A DNA stretch of 64,000 bases from Mesorhizobium kowhaii (GCF_003253745.1 NZ_MZXV01000038.1:1-64000); one strand, 5' to 3'; positions 53,641 to 63,865 are shown, counted from the first letter of the stretch. Made by a program: numbers and translations. Notes: generated from the letters alone by a model not told the origin.

Positions 53641-54447
53641 CAGGCCGCTGTGAGCTCGGCCATTAAAAGCCTCGAGGGGGACTTAGGCGTCGAGCTGTTC
53701 GTGCGGCAGCACAAGCGGATCATTTTGACTGAAGCCGGCCAGCGCTTCTACAGCGATGTCGCGATGGGTCTCGGCCATATCGCCCGATCGGCCGAGGCTG
53801 TTCGACGTACCACTGAGGACAAGCATGTCGTCTTGTCTTCATCGACGGCGTTTGCCAGCCACTGGCTAATCCCACGGCTGCCAAAGTTTCGTGCACAGCA
53901 TCCGGAAATCGAAATCCGCATTCAGACGGCGGACCGCGACACCGATCTGGGCCCTGACCCCCATCTAATCGGCGTACGGCGTGGACTTGGCGATTGGCCT
54001 AACTACCGTGCGTTGCGGTTCGGCGGTGAGAAACTCATTCCGGTCTGCAGCCCCAGCTATCTTACGCAGTCCGGCGCGCCGCGTGATTTGCCGGATCTCG
54101 CCGGGCGGACTCTCATCCACCTTGACGAGCCCCACCGGCCGCGCCCGACTTGGAAGGACTGGTTCGCCCACTTTGGGGTTGAATTCACCGACGTCGGTGA
54201 AGGCCTGCGACTCAACGATTACAGTCTGGTCGTGCAAGCGGCGATCGGCGGGCAAGGCGTCGCGCTGGGCTGGACGCACCTAATCAATCACCCGTTGAGC
54301 GAAGGATTGCTTGTCCCCGCCCTGGCCGCAAACTGGGCAACCGGGTATGCATTCTTCATCGTCAGCAACCGTTCGGTCGAGTTGGCCCCGGAAGCAAAAC
54401 TTGTGAAGGACTGGATCATCGACGGCGCCCCGGATGAACAGCATTGA
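53622..54447 (+). pseudogene. LysR-type regulator (GcvA-like), N-terminally truncated
   Basis: Sequence starts inside the HTH: ELRVSQAAVSSAIKSLEGDL, GVELFVRQHKRIILTEAGQR, then a full effector domain (HWLIPRLPKFRAQHPEIEIR, VAWGT-less GVALGWTHLI). The first 20-25 residues with helix 1 are lost at the junction with the GcvT-like fragment. A GTG at 53650 could start translation, but only half of the HTH would be made. Confidence 0.7.
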
Positions 54448-54530
54448 TGTGCGCTACGGTCGTCGCTGATAGCTGCCTTCAATGCTTCAATGCTCAATCT
54501 TCAGACGCGCGTCGATTTGGCAGAGCGACG

Positions 54531-54959
54531 TTACGCTTGAGGAGAGGGGTCGCAAGCAATCTGGTCTTGGAACAGAAATGTCGTGGGATCCAGACACAGC
54601 GATTTAGCGATGCCAGCAATTGTATCGACACTGATATTTCCAGCGCCGCGTTCCAACTTCGCTAACGTCATCTCCGAGACGCCGATCAACTCTGCCATCT
54701 GATAGCGCAGGAGGTTTCGGCGCTCGCGCTCACCATTGATAAAGGCGCCAAGACGCCTCCGGATTGCTTGGTCTCCAAGCTCATGAACCCAGGGCTCGAT
54801 ATCGGTTTTGGCTGTCAACAACGTCGCAATGGAGATCCGAAGAGAACGGGCCATCATGTCAAGGGTACGCAAGGTGATATTGTTTTTACGCCGAGCAGTT
54901 TTGATATAGGTCCGGTAGGCGAGACCCTTACCAGGCGAAGTATGAAACAACTGCGCCAT
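54531..54959 (-). CDS. XRE-type HTH protein
   Basis: The 142-residue protein has a complete HTH in residues 75-130 (RYQMAELIGVSEMTLAKLER, GAGNISVDTIAGIAKSLCLD). The first 50 residues (YRTYIKTARRKNNITLRTLD, MMARSLRISIATLLT) look like the second half of another HTH, so it may be a tandem HTH protein or a chimera of two. Target unknown. Confidence 0.65.
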   Translation of the reverse strand: MAQLFHTSPGKGLAYRTYIKTARRKNNITLRTLDMMARSLRISIATLLTAKTDIEPWVHELGDQAIRRRLGAFINGERERRNLLRYQMAELIGVSEMTLAKLERGAGNISVDTIAGIAKSLCLDPTTFLFQDQIACDPSPQA

Positions 54960-55169
54960 GTCTTGGTGACGAAGCCGCCTTTGTCGGCGTTCGGTGCCTC
55001 ATAAATCGATGCGTGCGCACAATTTGCCTTCGCTCGGCCCTTTTGCCCTGACGATAGCCCATAGTAAAATGACAGACAACATAGCCAGAACGCCTGTCAT
55101 TTCCGACCGCGGCGTGCATACGGCAGCCTTAGAGCGGCGCCCCTGCTCCGTGCCAGTGTGTGAGCGCGG

Positions 55170-55709
55170 TCACCCATCACCGTCGAGAAGCCCTTGGCTG
55201 TGACGCGAGAATGACCAGACATCTGCGCCATCGTTCTGCAACACCCAGATGCTGTCGAAATCCTCGTCCGGCCAAGATTCCGGGGCGATACCCGCGCCAC
55301 CGACGAGCGCAGCCGCCAGGCTCGGAATCGATTCGTGCTGCCAGCTTACCAACACAGGTGTTGGGGCTGTGCGGATGGCTTCTGCAGCCAGCGCCTCTTG
55401 CCCCTTCGAATACGTGACATCAGGTTGAAGACCGAGGCGTCTCGCCAGGGGCGTGATTGTTTGGCTGGGCCGTTTGCTCCGGGTTCCGGAGCCATCCTTT
55501 TTGATCGTCCCCGACGCAACAATCGATGCCGGTTTTTCCATCGGCGCTGGCGGCGCAGAAAAGAGTGAGCAAAGCCCACCCGCCCGTTGCCAGCCACGCA
55601 CGGTCAACGATGCCGGATCACTTTCGCCCTGTTCTGTGACTCCAAAGTCCGCGCCCTCTGGAACCGGCTTCTCCGCATGCCTAATGATCATGACAAGCTT
55701 ATTTGGCAT
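55170..55709 (-). CDS. Histidine-phosphatase-superfamily protein
   Basis: The 179-residue protein starts MPNKLVMIIRHAEKP, with the RHxxK phosphohistidine motif of branch-1 histidine phosphatases, and has LVSWQHESIPSLAAALVGG, where the second catalytic His is expected. No neighbour suggests a substrate. Confidence 0.8.
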   Translation of the reverse strand: MPNKLVMIIRHAEKPVPEGADFGVTEQGESDPASLTVRGWQRAGGLCSLFSAPPAPMEKPASIVASGTIKKDGSGTRSKRPSQTITPLARRLGLQPDVTYSKGQEALAAEAIRTAPTPVLVSWQHESIPSLAAALVGGAGIAPESWPDEDFDSIWVLQNDGADVWSFSRHSQGLLDGDG

Positions 55710-56641
55710 CGTTCCGCCTCCATGTTCCCGTACCACACTCGTGGCCGCCAATCGGCGCCCAAATCAGGGCTGTAAGCATCCGCACGGCAAGTCCTTTACA
55801 TCAACCGTGCGGCGATTTCGCCTCGGACTTGGTGTTACGGTTGTTGGTCATGGTCTTTTCCTTTGGTTGATGGTTTCTGTCCCGGAGGACGGTTCCAAAG
55901 GAGACGGCGCTCAAAGCCGGCTTGTCCCCAACACGGGAGCGCAGCGAATGGAGCGGGCAGGATCGGGACAAGACGGCTGCGCCGGCTAGAAGGGAACGTC
56001 ATCAGCTCCGGGCGGACCAGCAACGGCAAAACCCATTGACCGACGGCGCAATCTTAGGAACGTCCACCGAGGCTTCGGCCGACACCGCCACACCGGACGC
56101 CAACTAGGAAGCAAAACCCCTCGCGATGGGCTCGAGCTGCTGGCCTTCGAACTTCGCGACGGTCAGGCCACCTCCCCTGAGCCCGCACCGCCATCGATGC
56201 AGATCCGCCGTCCGGCGACGCAGCGATCGAAAGGGGTGTGACCATGCATGACAAGCTTCTTCAGTCTGGTGGGCCATGCTGTCCATGGCCGCCGGCTTGA
56301 CTCCAGGCGTTTCCAACTGCGATTGACGCGCCAAGCGTGAAATGCCCGACGCCAAGGTTCCTCAGGACTGCGAGAGAGGGCCGCGCCCCTCTCTCCGGAA
56401 TAGGGGCATACAAGGCGGAAGGACCGAAAAGTCCGCCCGCGAAACTAGTGGTAGAAATCTGACGCATGGTACCCGATGCGGACTACCTGTTCCAACCCTT
56501 TTTCGGACCCGGAGGCCATCCGTGGGTTGTCGAACGGCGTTCAACGGATGTTAAGTTTGCATCGACGGCGCTTCCAGGACTGTAGTAAAATCGGGCACGA
56601 GTGCCTTAGCGCTGGTCATCAATGCGATCAACGGAGATAGC
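55710..56641. other. Accessory-region debris
   Basis: A minus-strand frame at about 55848 opens MTNNRNTKSEAKSPHG and stops after 16 codons, resembling the start of a small conserved plasmid protein. The rest shows only GC-rich fragments. No intact gene is supported. Confidence 0.35.
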
Positions 56642-57448
56642 ATGGAATCGGACACAGGGCTGGACGGCTTCCTCACGGAGAACCTGCCTTTTGAAACTGA
56701 AGTTTCTCGCACCAATGGTATGGCCTTCAACCTCGCTCGACGAATAAATCGAGAGTGCCATTCGCTGATCTTCAACAATGCGGAAGTGCGCAACAGGGAT
56801 GGTCAGTCGATGTTGGTGGCGGCGCTGTTCTTGCGCGTCCTCCAGTTCCAGGCAGGCATATTGCTCCTCGGCAAAGGTCTGGTAGCGTCGGGCAAGGTTG
56901 CAATCCGCGCCGAACTTGAGGCCGTGTTTGCGGTTCGCGCCATTGCCGCTAACGAAGCGAATTTTCGTGCATTCGTCAACGATGATCTGCGTGAGCGTCT
57001 GGACCTCATCAAGAAGGCACGGAAATATGACTATCCAATCTTACTAAGGCTTCGAGAGGCCATCAGTGACGAAGATTTCGCTCAATTGAAGAAACAAGTA
57101 GAAGGCGCGGGCGCCACAAAAAAGGTAACCACAGCTGCCTTGAGCGAGCAGGCTGAACTTCACCATTTATACGTTTCTGCGTACTCCATCCTCAGTCGAG
57201 CGGCACACTCTGGTGTCCGCGAGCTCGACGCCCACTTGATTGTTGGCCCCAATGGCGAGGTCCAAGAAATTGACTACGCTCCGGAACTGGACGGTGTGAA
57301 AGACATGCTGCTCACTGCCTGCGATTTCATCCTGCTAGGGTCGGATGCGGTTTGCCATCAATTCGAGATATCAAGTTTTGCCGACATGCGCCGTGAACTC
57401 TCCAAGGTAATGGCTGACATGGAAAGTTCACGACAAGATCCCCAATAG
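56642..57448 (+). CDS. DUF5677-like protein
   Basis: The 268-residue, mostly helical protein resembles DUF5677 proteins: LFLRVLQFQAGILLLGKGLV, AIRAELEAVFAVRAIAANEA, YVSAYSILSRAAHSGVRELD. The SRAAHS motif recalls HEPN-like RNases (R-x4-6-H), but this is weak. It stands alone and could be a stand-alone defence or toxin-like gene. Confidence 0.65.
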   Translation: MESDTGLDGFLTENLPFETEVSRTNGMAFNLARRINRECHSLIFNNAEVRNRDGQSMLVAALFLRVLQFQAGILLLGKGLVASGKVAIRAELEAVFAVRAIAANEANFRAFVNDDLRERLDLIKKARKYDYPILLRLREAISDEDFAQLKKQVEGAGATKKVTTAALSEQAELHHLYVSAYSILSRAAHSGVRELDAHLIVGPNGEVQEIDYAPELDGVKDMLLTACDFILLGSDAVCHQFEISSFADMRRELSKVMADMESSRQDPQ

Positions 57449-58053
57449 GGAGAGAGCGGTCCGTGAAGGAAAGACCGATTCTCGCAGCTAACATTCCGTT
57501 CCAATGACCGACGGGAACGTCCGCTCACCACCCCGAGCGGGCCTACGGTTCCGGTACCAAGCGTCAGATTTTGACTACTAGGTCTTTCGGAGCTGGAGAA
57601 AGTTCGTTGCCCTGAGACCGGTTCATCAAGACCGCCCCAGGAGCATCAGCGTATGGCGCCGCCGCCAGGCGGGATGCGGGACCGACAGCCCCCGGCGAAG
57701 GGCGCCGCCACGCAGACGTCGGCTCGCCTCGATGCTGATGGTGGCAGTTTGCGGCTGGGAGCACACCTCCCCGGACGGCTTTTCCATGCGGCACCGCTTG
57801 GAGGCAAGGAAACACGCCCAAAACTGCATCCAAATAGCATTCCATTTCACTGAATAGTAGAATGAACTTGACGAGACTGCCTGCCGGGGCCAGACAGCCA
57901 GCTAACCATTCTACCTAGTCTGCCCAACCGGATATCACTCTACGCGTTACCATCGACGCCATGTTGAGGTTGCTCTTGATGGTGTTTTCTCAGAACTTTG
58001 CTCAAATGCGTATTTACATTTGCTATAAGTTTGCTTACGCCTTCCGTCAGGGC
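57449..58053. other. Spacer without recognisable genes
   Basis: Overlapping frames on both strands at 57560-57850 reflect GC-rich sequence; none shows motifs. A promoter for the lipoprotein gene is expected near 57990-58030 but is not obvious. Confidence 0.4.
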
Positions 58054-58749
58054 ATGAGGGCCTCCAAAGTGTTGAAGATTATATCGGTTGCTGCCGCCGC
58101 GGCGCTGCTCAGCGCGTGTTCGATTGAACAGGACGGAAATTTCCTACCGCAAATTGGCGGGTCCAGCCCCACGGTGGCGGTCCAGGCGCTTGGACCGGGC
58201 GCGTATTCAATTGATCCGTCGTACGGCTACGCGATCACGACACCGGGCATTTACAGATTTCACAAAGATGGCTCAGCGTACGAGATCTGCGAGCGCGACA
58301 TGGCAATCGCAGCCATTAAGGGCCTGTCGACCAAGGTGGTCGAGCATGACGACTCTCTGGAAGATAACCTTGCCTCAACAAACTTCTCGCTATCCGTTCC
58401 GGGTATCGGCGTCATCACGGCGCCCTACAAGAAAATCAAAGTTGAAGGCTACAGTGTTACCCATCTGGTCTCCGGCGACTCCCGGAGCGCGGCGGAATTC
58501 GTTCTGGCGAATCTTGGAACGAGCTGCCGGAACGACATCCTCGGTGCCAATCGGCCGTACATGATCGTCACCGAGGTCGCGAATGCAAAGAAAGTCTACA
58601 CGCTTTCGAAGGGCGCTTTCCAGGCGGCATTTGCCGCCGGCCCTGCGTCTCTATCGTGGGCCAATCCTGAAATAAAATCTACGACCAGAAGCAACGTCAC
58701 CTTCGCCATTCAAGGAAAGTATGTCGCGGCTGGCAGCAAGCGCAAATAG
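58054..58749 (+). CDS. Lipoprotein of unknown function
   Basis: The 231-residue protein starts MRASKVLKIISVAAAAALLS followed by AC, a lipobox (LLSAC), so it should be lipid-anchored. The mature part has ICERDMAIAAIKGLSTKVVE and two Cys that may pair. No family is recognised. I prefer ATG 58054 over the 31-codon longer frame because the signal peptide then begins correctly. First of five exported-protein genes. Confidence 0.7.
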   Translation: MRASKVLKIISVAAAAALLSACSIEQDGNFLPQIGGSSPTVAVQALGPGAYSIDPSYGYAITTPGIYRFHKDGSAYEICERDMAIAAIKGLSTKVVEHDDSLEDNLASTNFSLSVPGIGVITAPYKKIKVEGYSVTHLVSGDSRSAAEFVLANLGTSCRNDILGANRPYMIVTEVANAKKVYTLSKGAFQAAFAAGPASLSWANPEIKSTTRSNVTFAIQGKYVAAGSKRK

Positions 58750-58811
58750 TCGTCGATCATCGCTCTGGCTCTCCGTTTAGCCTCAATGTGCAGATTCGGA
58801 CGGTATGTCGT

Positions 58812-59951
58812 ATGAAACGTTCAGCGAAACACAGACGCCGCTGGCCAGATTGCGGGGCTTTTTTTGTCTTTGCATTTCTTGCATTCGTGGCCTGGTCGCC
58901 TCCGGCGCATTCGGGCGGCGCCTCTTTTGATGATGCGACCAATAAGGAGTTCGAGCAGGCAGTTGCGCTGCGGACGTCCGGGAAACTGGACGAGGCCGAG
59001 AAGGTACTGGAACATATAATGAAATCCAGTATGCGAAACGATGAAGTGGGCATCGCGAACGTAATAAAGGAACGTGGAACGATAAAATTCCTGCAGGAGC
59101 GGTGGGAGTCAGCGGCAAGGTATCTCGGGATTTGTTACGAGATCGATTCGAACGATGCGGACACCCTTGAGATGCTGGGAAAGTCGCTAAGGATGATCGG
59201 ACGATACCAGGAAGCGGAAACCGTCTACGAGCGGGCCGCCTACCTCGATCCCGATCGGTTCGAAGTGCTAGACGGGCTGCAGAACATTCACAGGAGGCTA
59301 GGCGACAACTACCAGGAGTCGGACCGGCCAGAGCAAGCCGAGGCGGAGTTCGGCAAGGCGCTCGATATCGTTGCACAGATGACTAAGCTGTCAGAGGGAA
59401 AGAGCGAGGAGCATTTGCGCGTCTCGAAGTTCGCGAAGGCGAAGATTTTCTATGAGAAGAAGAGCTACAGCGAGGCCGTCGACGCATACGCCAGCCTTGT
59501 CTCCTCTTATCCCGACTTCAGGCCGGCCCAGGAGGAACAGGCAGCCCTGGCGCTCGACTACGCAAAGGATAAAGGTAGCCCTGCCCAGCTTCAGGCGGCC
59601 TTAGACCAGTACCGTGCCCTCTACAAGAGCGCCAAGTCGACGAAGGAATTGGCCTATAGCGGCGCCGGGTTTGCCGAAGCGGCCGGGCGGACAAAGGATC
59701 TGCCCGCCGATACCCTGGCTGAGGCGGAACAAGCCGCAAGGACGGCGCTGCTCGATGCGAATCCGAACGACCCGTATCCTCACTATGCGAGCGCCGTCCT
59801 GATGTACGCCATCGACGCCAAGGACGATGCCACTAGTCGGCTCAAGGAGGCCATAAAGCTGGAACGAAAGCGCGCTGCCGATCCATATCAGAATGACTAC
59901 GCTAGACTTGTGGAATACGAAAAACTGATGCAGGCATGGACCGGCAACTAA
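58812..59951 (+). CDS. Exported TPR protein
   Basis: The 379-residue protein has an N-terminal signal (FFVFAFLAFVAWSPPAHSGG) and TPR-like repeats: FEQAVALRTSGKLDEAEKVL, ADTLEMLGKSLRMIGRYQEA, ETVYERAAYLDPDRFEVLDG, KIFYEKKSYSEAVDAYASLV. Probably a periplasmic scaffold for the neighbouring secreted enzymes. Start MKRSAKHRRRW at 58812. Confidence 0.75.
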   Translation: MKRSAKHRRRWPDCGAFFVFAFLAFVAWSPPAHSGGASFDDATNKEFEQAVALRTSGKLDEAEKVLEHIMKSSMRNDEVGIANVIKERGTIKFLQERWESAARYLGICYEIDSNDADTLEMLGKSLRMIGRYQEAETVYERAAYLDPDRFEVLDGLQNIHRRLGDNYQESDRPEQAEAEFGKALDIVAQMTKLSEGKSEEHLRVSKFAKAKIFYEKKSYSEAVDAYASLVSSYPDFRPAQEEQAALALDYAKDKGSPAQLQAALDQYRALYKSAKSTKELAYSGAGFAEAAGRTKDLPADTLAEAEQAARTALLDANPNDPYPHYASAVLMYAIDAKDDATSRLKEAIKLERKRAADPYQNDYARLVEYEKLMQAWTGN

Positions 59952-60339
59952 GTTCTACGCGTCGGAGATGCGACTGTTTGCAGGGCGCACAACCGCATCG
60001 CAGCGAGCGGTGGGTTGCATGTACCTATCCATCGTCTTCCTCCTGAGTGTCCGAACCGCCCAAAAGGGGGATTCTTCTTGGCACTCAACCTATAGGATAG
60101 GAAGTCCTCCGCTGACTTCAAGTCCCGGAGCCTTGGAGGCTCTAGGCGCCCCTGGCTTCAAGTCATGACGGCTGCACGCATGACCACGCAGTTAGTTAGC
60201 TAAGCTAAGAGCGAAGTAAGAGTAAAAAAAATAGTGTCTTGGCTATTGCGCGGAAGTTAATGATGGGGCACTATCTTTCCAGCAACTTCTATTCATCGCC
60301 GGCCGCACTCTAACATGTCTCTATTGAGGGGATGCTTTC
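59952..60339. other. Spacer before the muramidase gene
   Basis: No gene seen. An A-rich stretch near 60217 and TTGGCT at 60240 suggest a promoter region for the three enzyme genes that follow. Confidence 0.35.
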
Positions 60340-61308
60340 ATGCAACTTGATCGCCGCCAACTTCTGATAACTGCTGCGGGAACATTGGCTACTTCATCAA
60401 TGGGCGCTTCGTTCGCCCAGGCGAAGGCCCCTACGTTGGAATATCTGACGAGCGAGCCATCGAGAAGCGACCTTTTCGAGCGGATCGTTGACACCGCGAT
60501 CGCTCAGTTGCAGGCGACGGATGTCGACAACAGCGGAGGCTCCTATATTCCGGGAGATTTCACCTTCCCCGAAGATTCCAAAACTGACTCCAAGACAGGC
60601 GAAGACCGGGTCAATTACCACTGGGGCGTCGATGTGAGCCATTATTCTGGGCACGTCGACTTCAAGTCATTGCGCGACGAGAAGAACGTCAAGTTTGTGT
60701 ACATAAAGGCGACCCAAGGGACGAGGTTCAAGGACAAGAAGTTTGCCGGTTTCTGGGGAGACGTTAAAGCCTTGCCGTCGCATGCGACCAACAGGCTTCG
60801 CCGAGGCGCCTACCACTTTCTCACCGCTGGCAACGACGGGGCTGTGCAGGCGGACACTTTTGTCAACTTTGTGAATTCACATGGCGGCATCGAAAAGACC
60901 GACATGCCACCCGTGCTCGATCTGGAATGGGACATTGCCAGGGCAGCCGGTCCGGATCGCTGGAGAGACTATGCTCCAGACACCATCCTCGGCTCAGTGA
61001 AAGCTTGGTGCGCGGAGGTCCAGAAACGAACCAAACGGGTTCCCGTCATCTATACCGCGAATGCCTGGTGGAGGGAGCGCGGGATCTCGCCGAAGCGGAT
61101 CTCCGACCTCTCGGACTACGGTATTTGGATCGCGGACTACTCCAGGTCGGGTCAAGCCACGGAGAACCCCAAGGTTCCTGGCGGCGCAAAATGGAACATT
61201 TGGCAGTTCTCGGATCGCGCCAAGGTTGGAGACGCCTACAAGGGGGGCCTGGACGCCAACGTCTTCAAAGGATCGGATAGCGAATTCGAGCAGTTCGCTA
61301 GCCAATAA
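60340..61308 (+). CDS. Tat-exported GH25 muramidase
   Basis: The 322-residue protein begins MQLDRRQLLITAAGTLATSS, a twin-arginine-like signal ending AQA. The GH25 lysozyme domain has GVDVSHYSGHVDFKSL, FVYIKATQGTRFKD, RRGAYHFL, PPVLDLEWD (catalytic Asp/Glu) and KWNIWQFSD. It would cut peptidoglycan between MurNAc and GlcNAc. Its stop overlaps the protease gene (TAATG). Confidence 0.92.
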   Translation: MQLDRRQLLITAAGTLATSSMGASFAQAKAPTLEYLTSEPSRSDLFERIVDTAIAQLQATDVDNSGGSYIPGDFTFPEDSKTDSKTGEDRVNYHWGVDVSHYSGHVDFKSLRDEKNVKFVYIKATQGTRFKDKKFAGFWGDVKALPSHATNRLRRGAYHFLTAGNDGAVQADTFVNFVNSHGGIEKTDMPPVLDLEWDIARAAGPDRWRDYAPDTILGSVKAWCAEVQKRTKRVPVIYTANAWWRERGISPKRISDLSDYGIWIADYSRSGQATENPKVPGGAKWNIWQFSDRAKVGDAYKGGLDANVFKGSDSEFEQFASQ

Positions 61309-62150
61309 TGAACAGGCGCGCCTTCCTCGGATGCTGCGCGTTTTGCCTCGCCGGGCGGGCCGCCCATGGGGAGGAGCAGAGCTTCATCTGCGCTGTCGAA
61401 GACAGCGCAGTTTCAGACGCCCTGAAGTTTCGGCCGGCCGACGGCTACGGCCAAAACCTGATTTTCAAAACGGACCTCGGCCCGCTGGTGTTCACACCCT
61501 ACGGAACGGCTTTCAAGAACGACATCTGGTTGCCCGAAGACAGCGAGACCAAGGACAAGATAACCTTGGGCGTCGCCTTTCTGAACGGCGAGAAGCGGCA
61601 GCATGATATCGTCATGCAGTCGGCTAGAATGTGGCTCGGCACCCACGTGGGAACGTTCCTTGACTTCGACTTCACGGCCAGCCTGGACAAAGCGCATATA
61701 CGCGTCGAGGTGTTTTCCGATCAGAACTGGTCGGCGATCGGCAGACGGGCGAAAGCCGTCACGACACCGTACACAATGCGCTTCAGTGACCTTTACCCAG
61801 CCTCTATTATGCATGAATTCGGTCATGCCGTTGGGCTCCAACACGAACACAGGTTTCCGCTTTCAACGATAGAGTGGAAAGAAGACGCCGTTTTCCGGGA
61901 TATGCACGCAAAGGGCTGGGACGAGGAAACCGTCAGAGAGCAAATCCTTACAAAGTTGGACAAGAGCGCTGTATGCTTGGCTGACCCAACCCTAAATAAA
62001 TCGTCGATCATGATGTACCCCATTCAAGATGGATGGGCTACCATTCTCGACGAACACGGAACACGCGTTGCATTTGCAGTCAAACCAACCACTATATCTG
62101 ACGGGGACGTGGCATGCTTGACAGGCCTTTACAAACCTTTGTCCATGTAG
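61308..62150 (+). CDS. Astacin-like exported metalloprotease
   Basis: The 280-residue metzincin has a signal (NRRAFLGCCAFCLAGRAAHG), the zinc motif HEFGHAVGLQHEH (HExxHxxGxxHE, about residues 168-180) and a Met-turn SSIMMYPI. The first 90 residues are an N-terminal domain of unknown role. Translational overlap with both neighbours. Confidence 0.9.
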   Translation: MNRRAFLGCCAFCLAGRAAHGEEQSFICAVEDSAVSDALKFRPADGYGQNLIFKTDLGPLVFTPYGTAFKNDIWLPEDSETKDKITLGVAFLNGEKRQHDIVMQSARMWLGTHVGTFLDFDFTASLDKAHIRVEVFSDQNWSAIGRRAKAVTTPYTMRFSDLYPASIMHEFGHAVGLQHEHRFPLSTIEWKEDAVFRDMHAKGWDEETVREQILTKLDKSAVCLADPTLNKSSIMMYPIQDGWATILDEHGTRVAFAVKPTTISDGDVACLTGLYKPLSM

Positions 62151-63199
62151 GCGCTGGTCGCCTTCTGGCCTTGGCATATGTATTCTTTTCGCTGCTTGGT
62201 CAGTGCAATGCCCAATCCGTCAGCAATATCTTTGACGGGGTCGTTTATGTGAGGCTGACCACGGCGGATGGCAAGCTGTTCAGGGAAGGCTCAGGCGTCT
62301 TGCTTGGCGCGGACGGCTTCATCTTCACCGCCAAGCACCTTTTTGACAATTTCGACGCCGCAACAGGCAAGGTGAGCGTGTCATTGAGGGGCGTCAAGAC
62401 TGCCCTGATCCCCGCATCGCGTTACCCAGCGGACGCGAGCAGCACGGACATTGCCCTCCTCTACGTCAACCAGACCGAGGTCCGAAACGCCGGCATCGGC
62501 ACATATTTCCGGCTTGGTTGCAACATACCGCCAGTCATGGAGCCAATCACCGTGGCCGGATTTCCGGCCGGGGATTCCTCGCCGCTGTTGGTTTTGCCCG
62601 CTGTCGTTACAACCGACAGCCTCGACAGTTCGTTTCGAGATTACATGAGGGCAGGTATCGCCGCGGGCATGAGCGGCGGGCCCATATTCTGGCGTGGGTA
62701 CCTGATAGGGTTGGTCTATGGTGCCGCCCAGAATGTCGAAGCCTTCACGCCCATTAACCAGTCCGGAGAGCTGAGAACCGTCGCAAAGGTGGACTGCTAC
62801 CAGGTGCTGCCAGGCGGCTCGGCCCAGGTCGCCGTCCTCTCGGCGGATCCGAAGGCTCCACCTCCTAGTGGCGATGTGCAGAAGGCGGCGCAGGCTCCCA
62901 TCGGCGCCAAGCCCCGTGTGTTTGTTCAGATCGCGAAAGAGAATCAGCGCGCCGATGCGGCCAAGCTTATCTCTGGATTGGTTGACAACGGGGTCAACGC
63001 CGCGCGGGGCATCGAGAACGTCGGGAGCAAGGCGCCATCGTCAGGCGAGATTCGTTATTTTTCGGCGGAAGATCGCGACAACGCCAACAAGATAAAGGCC
63101 ATACTGGATAAGCTTTCACCCGCAGCGTTTACCATTCAACGGGAGAACATTCCCAATTCTCCACAGAACGTTTTCGAGCTGTGGTACCCTCGCGGGTAG
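62114..63199 (+). CDS. Exported trypsin-like serine protease with LytR_C-like tail
   Basis: The 361-residue protein has a signal (LLALAYVFFSLLGQCNAQS), the catalytic triad in IFTAKHLFDN (His), SSTDIALLYV (Asp) and GMSGGPIFW (Ser), and a C-terminal domain (VFVQIAKENQRADAAKLISG, EIRYFSAEDRDNANKIKAIL) similar to LytR_C/SPOR-like folds. It overlaps the metalloprotease gene by 37 bases, so the three enzymes are one transcript. A short hairpin (AGCTGC/GCAGCT, 63198-63216) follows. Confidence 0.88.
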   Translation: MLDRPLQTFVHVGAGRLLALAYVFFSLLGQCNAQSVSNIFDGVVYVRLTTADGKLFREGSGVLLGADGFIFTAKHLFDNFDAATGKVSVSLRGVKTALIPASRYPADASSTDIALLYVNQTEVRNAGIGTYFRLGCNIPPVMEPITVAGFPAGDSSPLLVLPAVVTTDSLDSSFRDYMRAGIAAGMSGGPIFWRGYLIGLVYGAAQNVEAFTPINQSGELRTVAKVDCYQVLPGGSAQVAVLSADPKAPPPSGDVQKAAQAPIGAKPRVFVQIAKENQRADAAKLISGLVDNGVNAARGIENVGSKAPSSGEIRYFSAEDRDNANKIKAILDKLSPAAFTIQRENIPNSPQNVFELWYPRG

Positions 63200-63214
63200 C
63201 TGCTGTTAGGGCAG

Positions 63215-63571
63215 CTAAGTAGGAAAAAGCTCCCTATACCCCTTATGCAGAAACCAAAGCACGCGTTTGAGATGGCTGCGAAGGGCCTTGCGGGCACGGA
63301 TCGGCTCCTTGACCGGGTCGATGCCCAATAGGTCCAGCGCCATCTCCTCTTCGCTGGCACTGTCGGCGCAAGCGTCCATGAGCTTGTCGTGCAGCGTGAT
63401 CCCGCGCTTGCCCAAGCGAAGCGTACGCAACGCATGTCCTCGACGTCTTCGATCATTACCGCTTCCTGCAGCTGAGGCTGAGAAGTCGGCCGAACTGCTG
63501 CGGGCGGGCGGCGCCGCATCGTCAAGCCCGACCGATGGTTTCCTTAGCGTTGACGACACTTGGTACACCAA
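63215..63571 (-). CDS. Hypothetical protein
   Basis: Up to 118 codons; the last 70 (LRTLRLGKRGITLHDKLMDA, DSASEEEMALDLLGIDPVKE, RVLWFLHKGYRELFPT) read like real coding sequence, the upstream part less so. Start unresolved; no ribosome site is convincing. Function unknown. Confidence 0.35.
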   Translation of the reverse strand: MVYQVSSTLRKPSVGLDDAAPPARSSSADFSASAAGSGNDRRRRGHALRTLRLGKRGITLHDKLMDACADSASEEEMALDLLGIDPVKEPIRARKALRSHLKRVLWFLHKGYRELFPT

Positions 63572-63658
63572 GGCAGATCGGCGGATTTCTGCCTATTTTG
63601 CGAAATAAGTGCCCGGCAGCGTGCAGGGCCGACAGAAACGACGCTTGGGGGCAGAAAC

Positions 63659-63865
63659 ATGTTTCAGATCGTGGCCGGCTTGCTGGTCGCCGGCGTTCTG
63701 ATGCCGGCGCAACTCGGGTCGATCATCAACCGACCGGATCCGCCGATACCCTGGTCCACGTTCCCCGTCGAAGGTTGCTGCAAGACCTGCTCTGCGGGCA
63801 AAGCGTGCGGCGATAGCTGCATTTCGAGGGACAAGCGCTGTCATACGGCGCCAGGGTGCGCCTGA
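63659..63865 (+). CDS. Small secreted Cys-rich protein
   Basis: The 68-residue protein has a signal-like N-terminus (MFQIVAGLLVAGVLMPAQ) and a Cys-rich end: CCKTCSAGKACGDSCISRDK, RCHTAPGCA. This CCKxC...GKACGxSCIS...C...GC pattern is a known but uncharacterised bacterial small-protein type. The remaining 63866-64000 shows no gene start. Confidence 0.7.
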   Translation: MFQIVAGLLVAGVLMPAQLGSIINRPDPPIPWSTFPVEGCCKTCSAGKACGDSCISRDKRCHTAPGCA

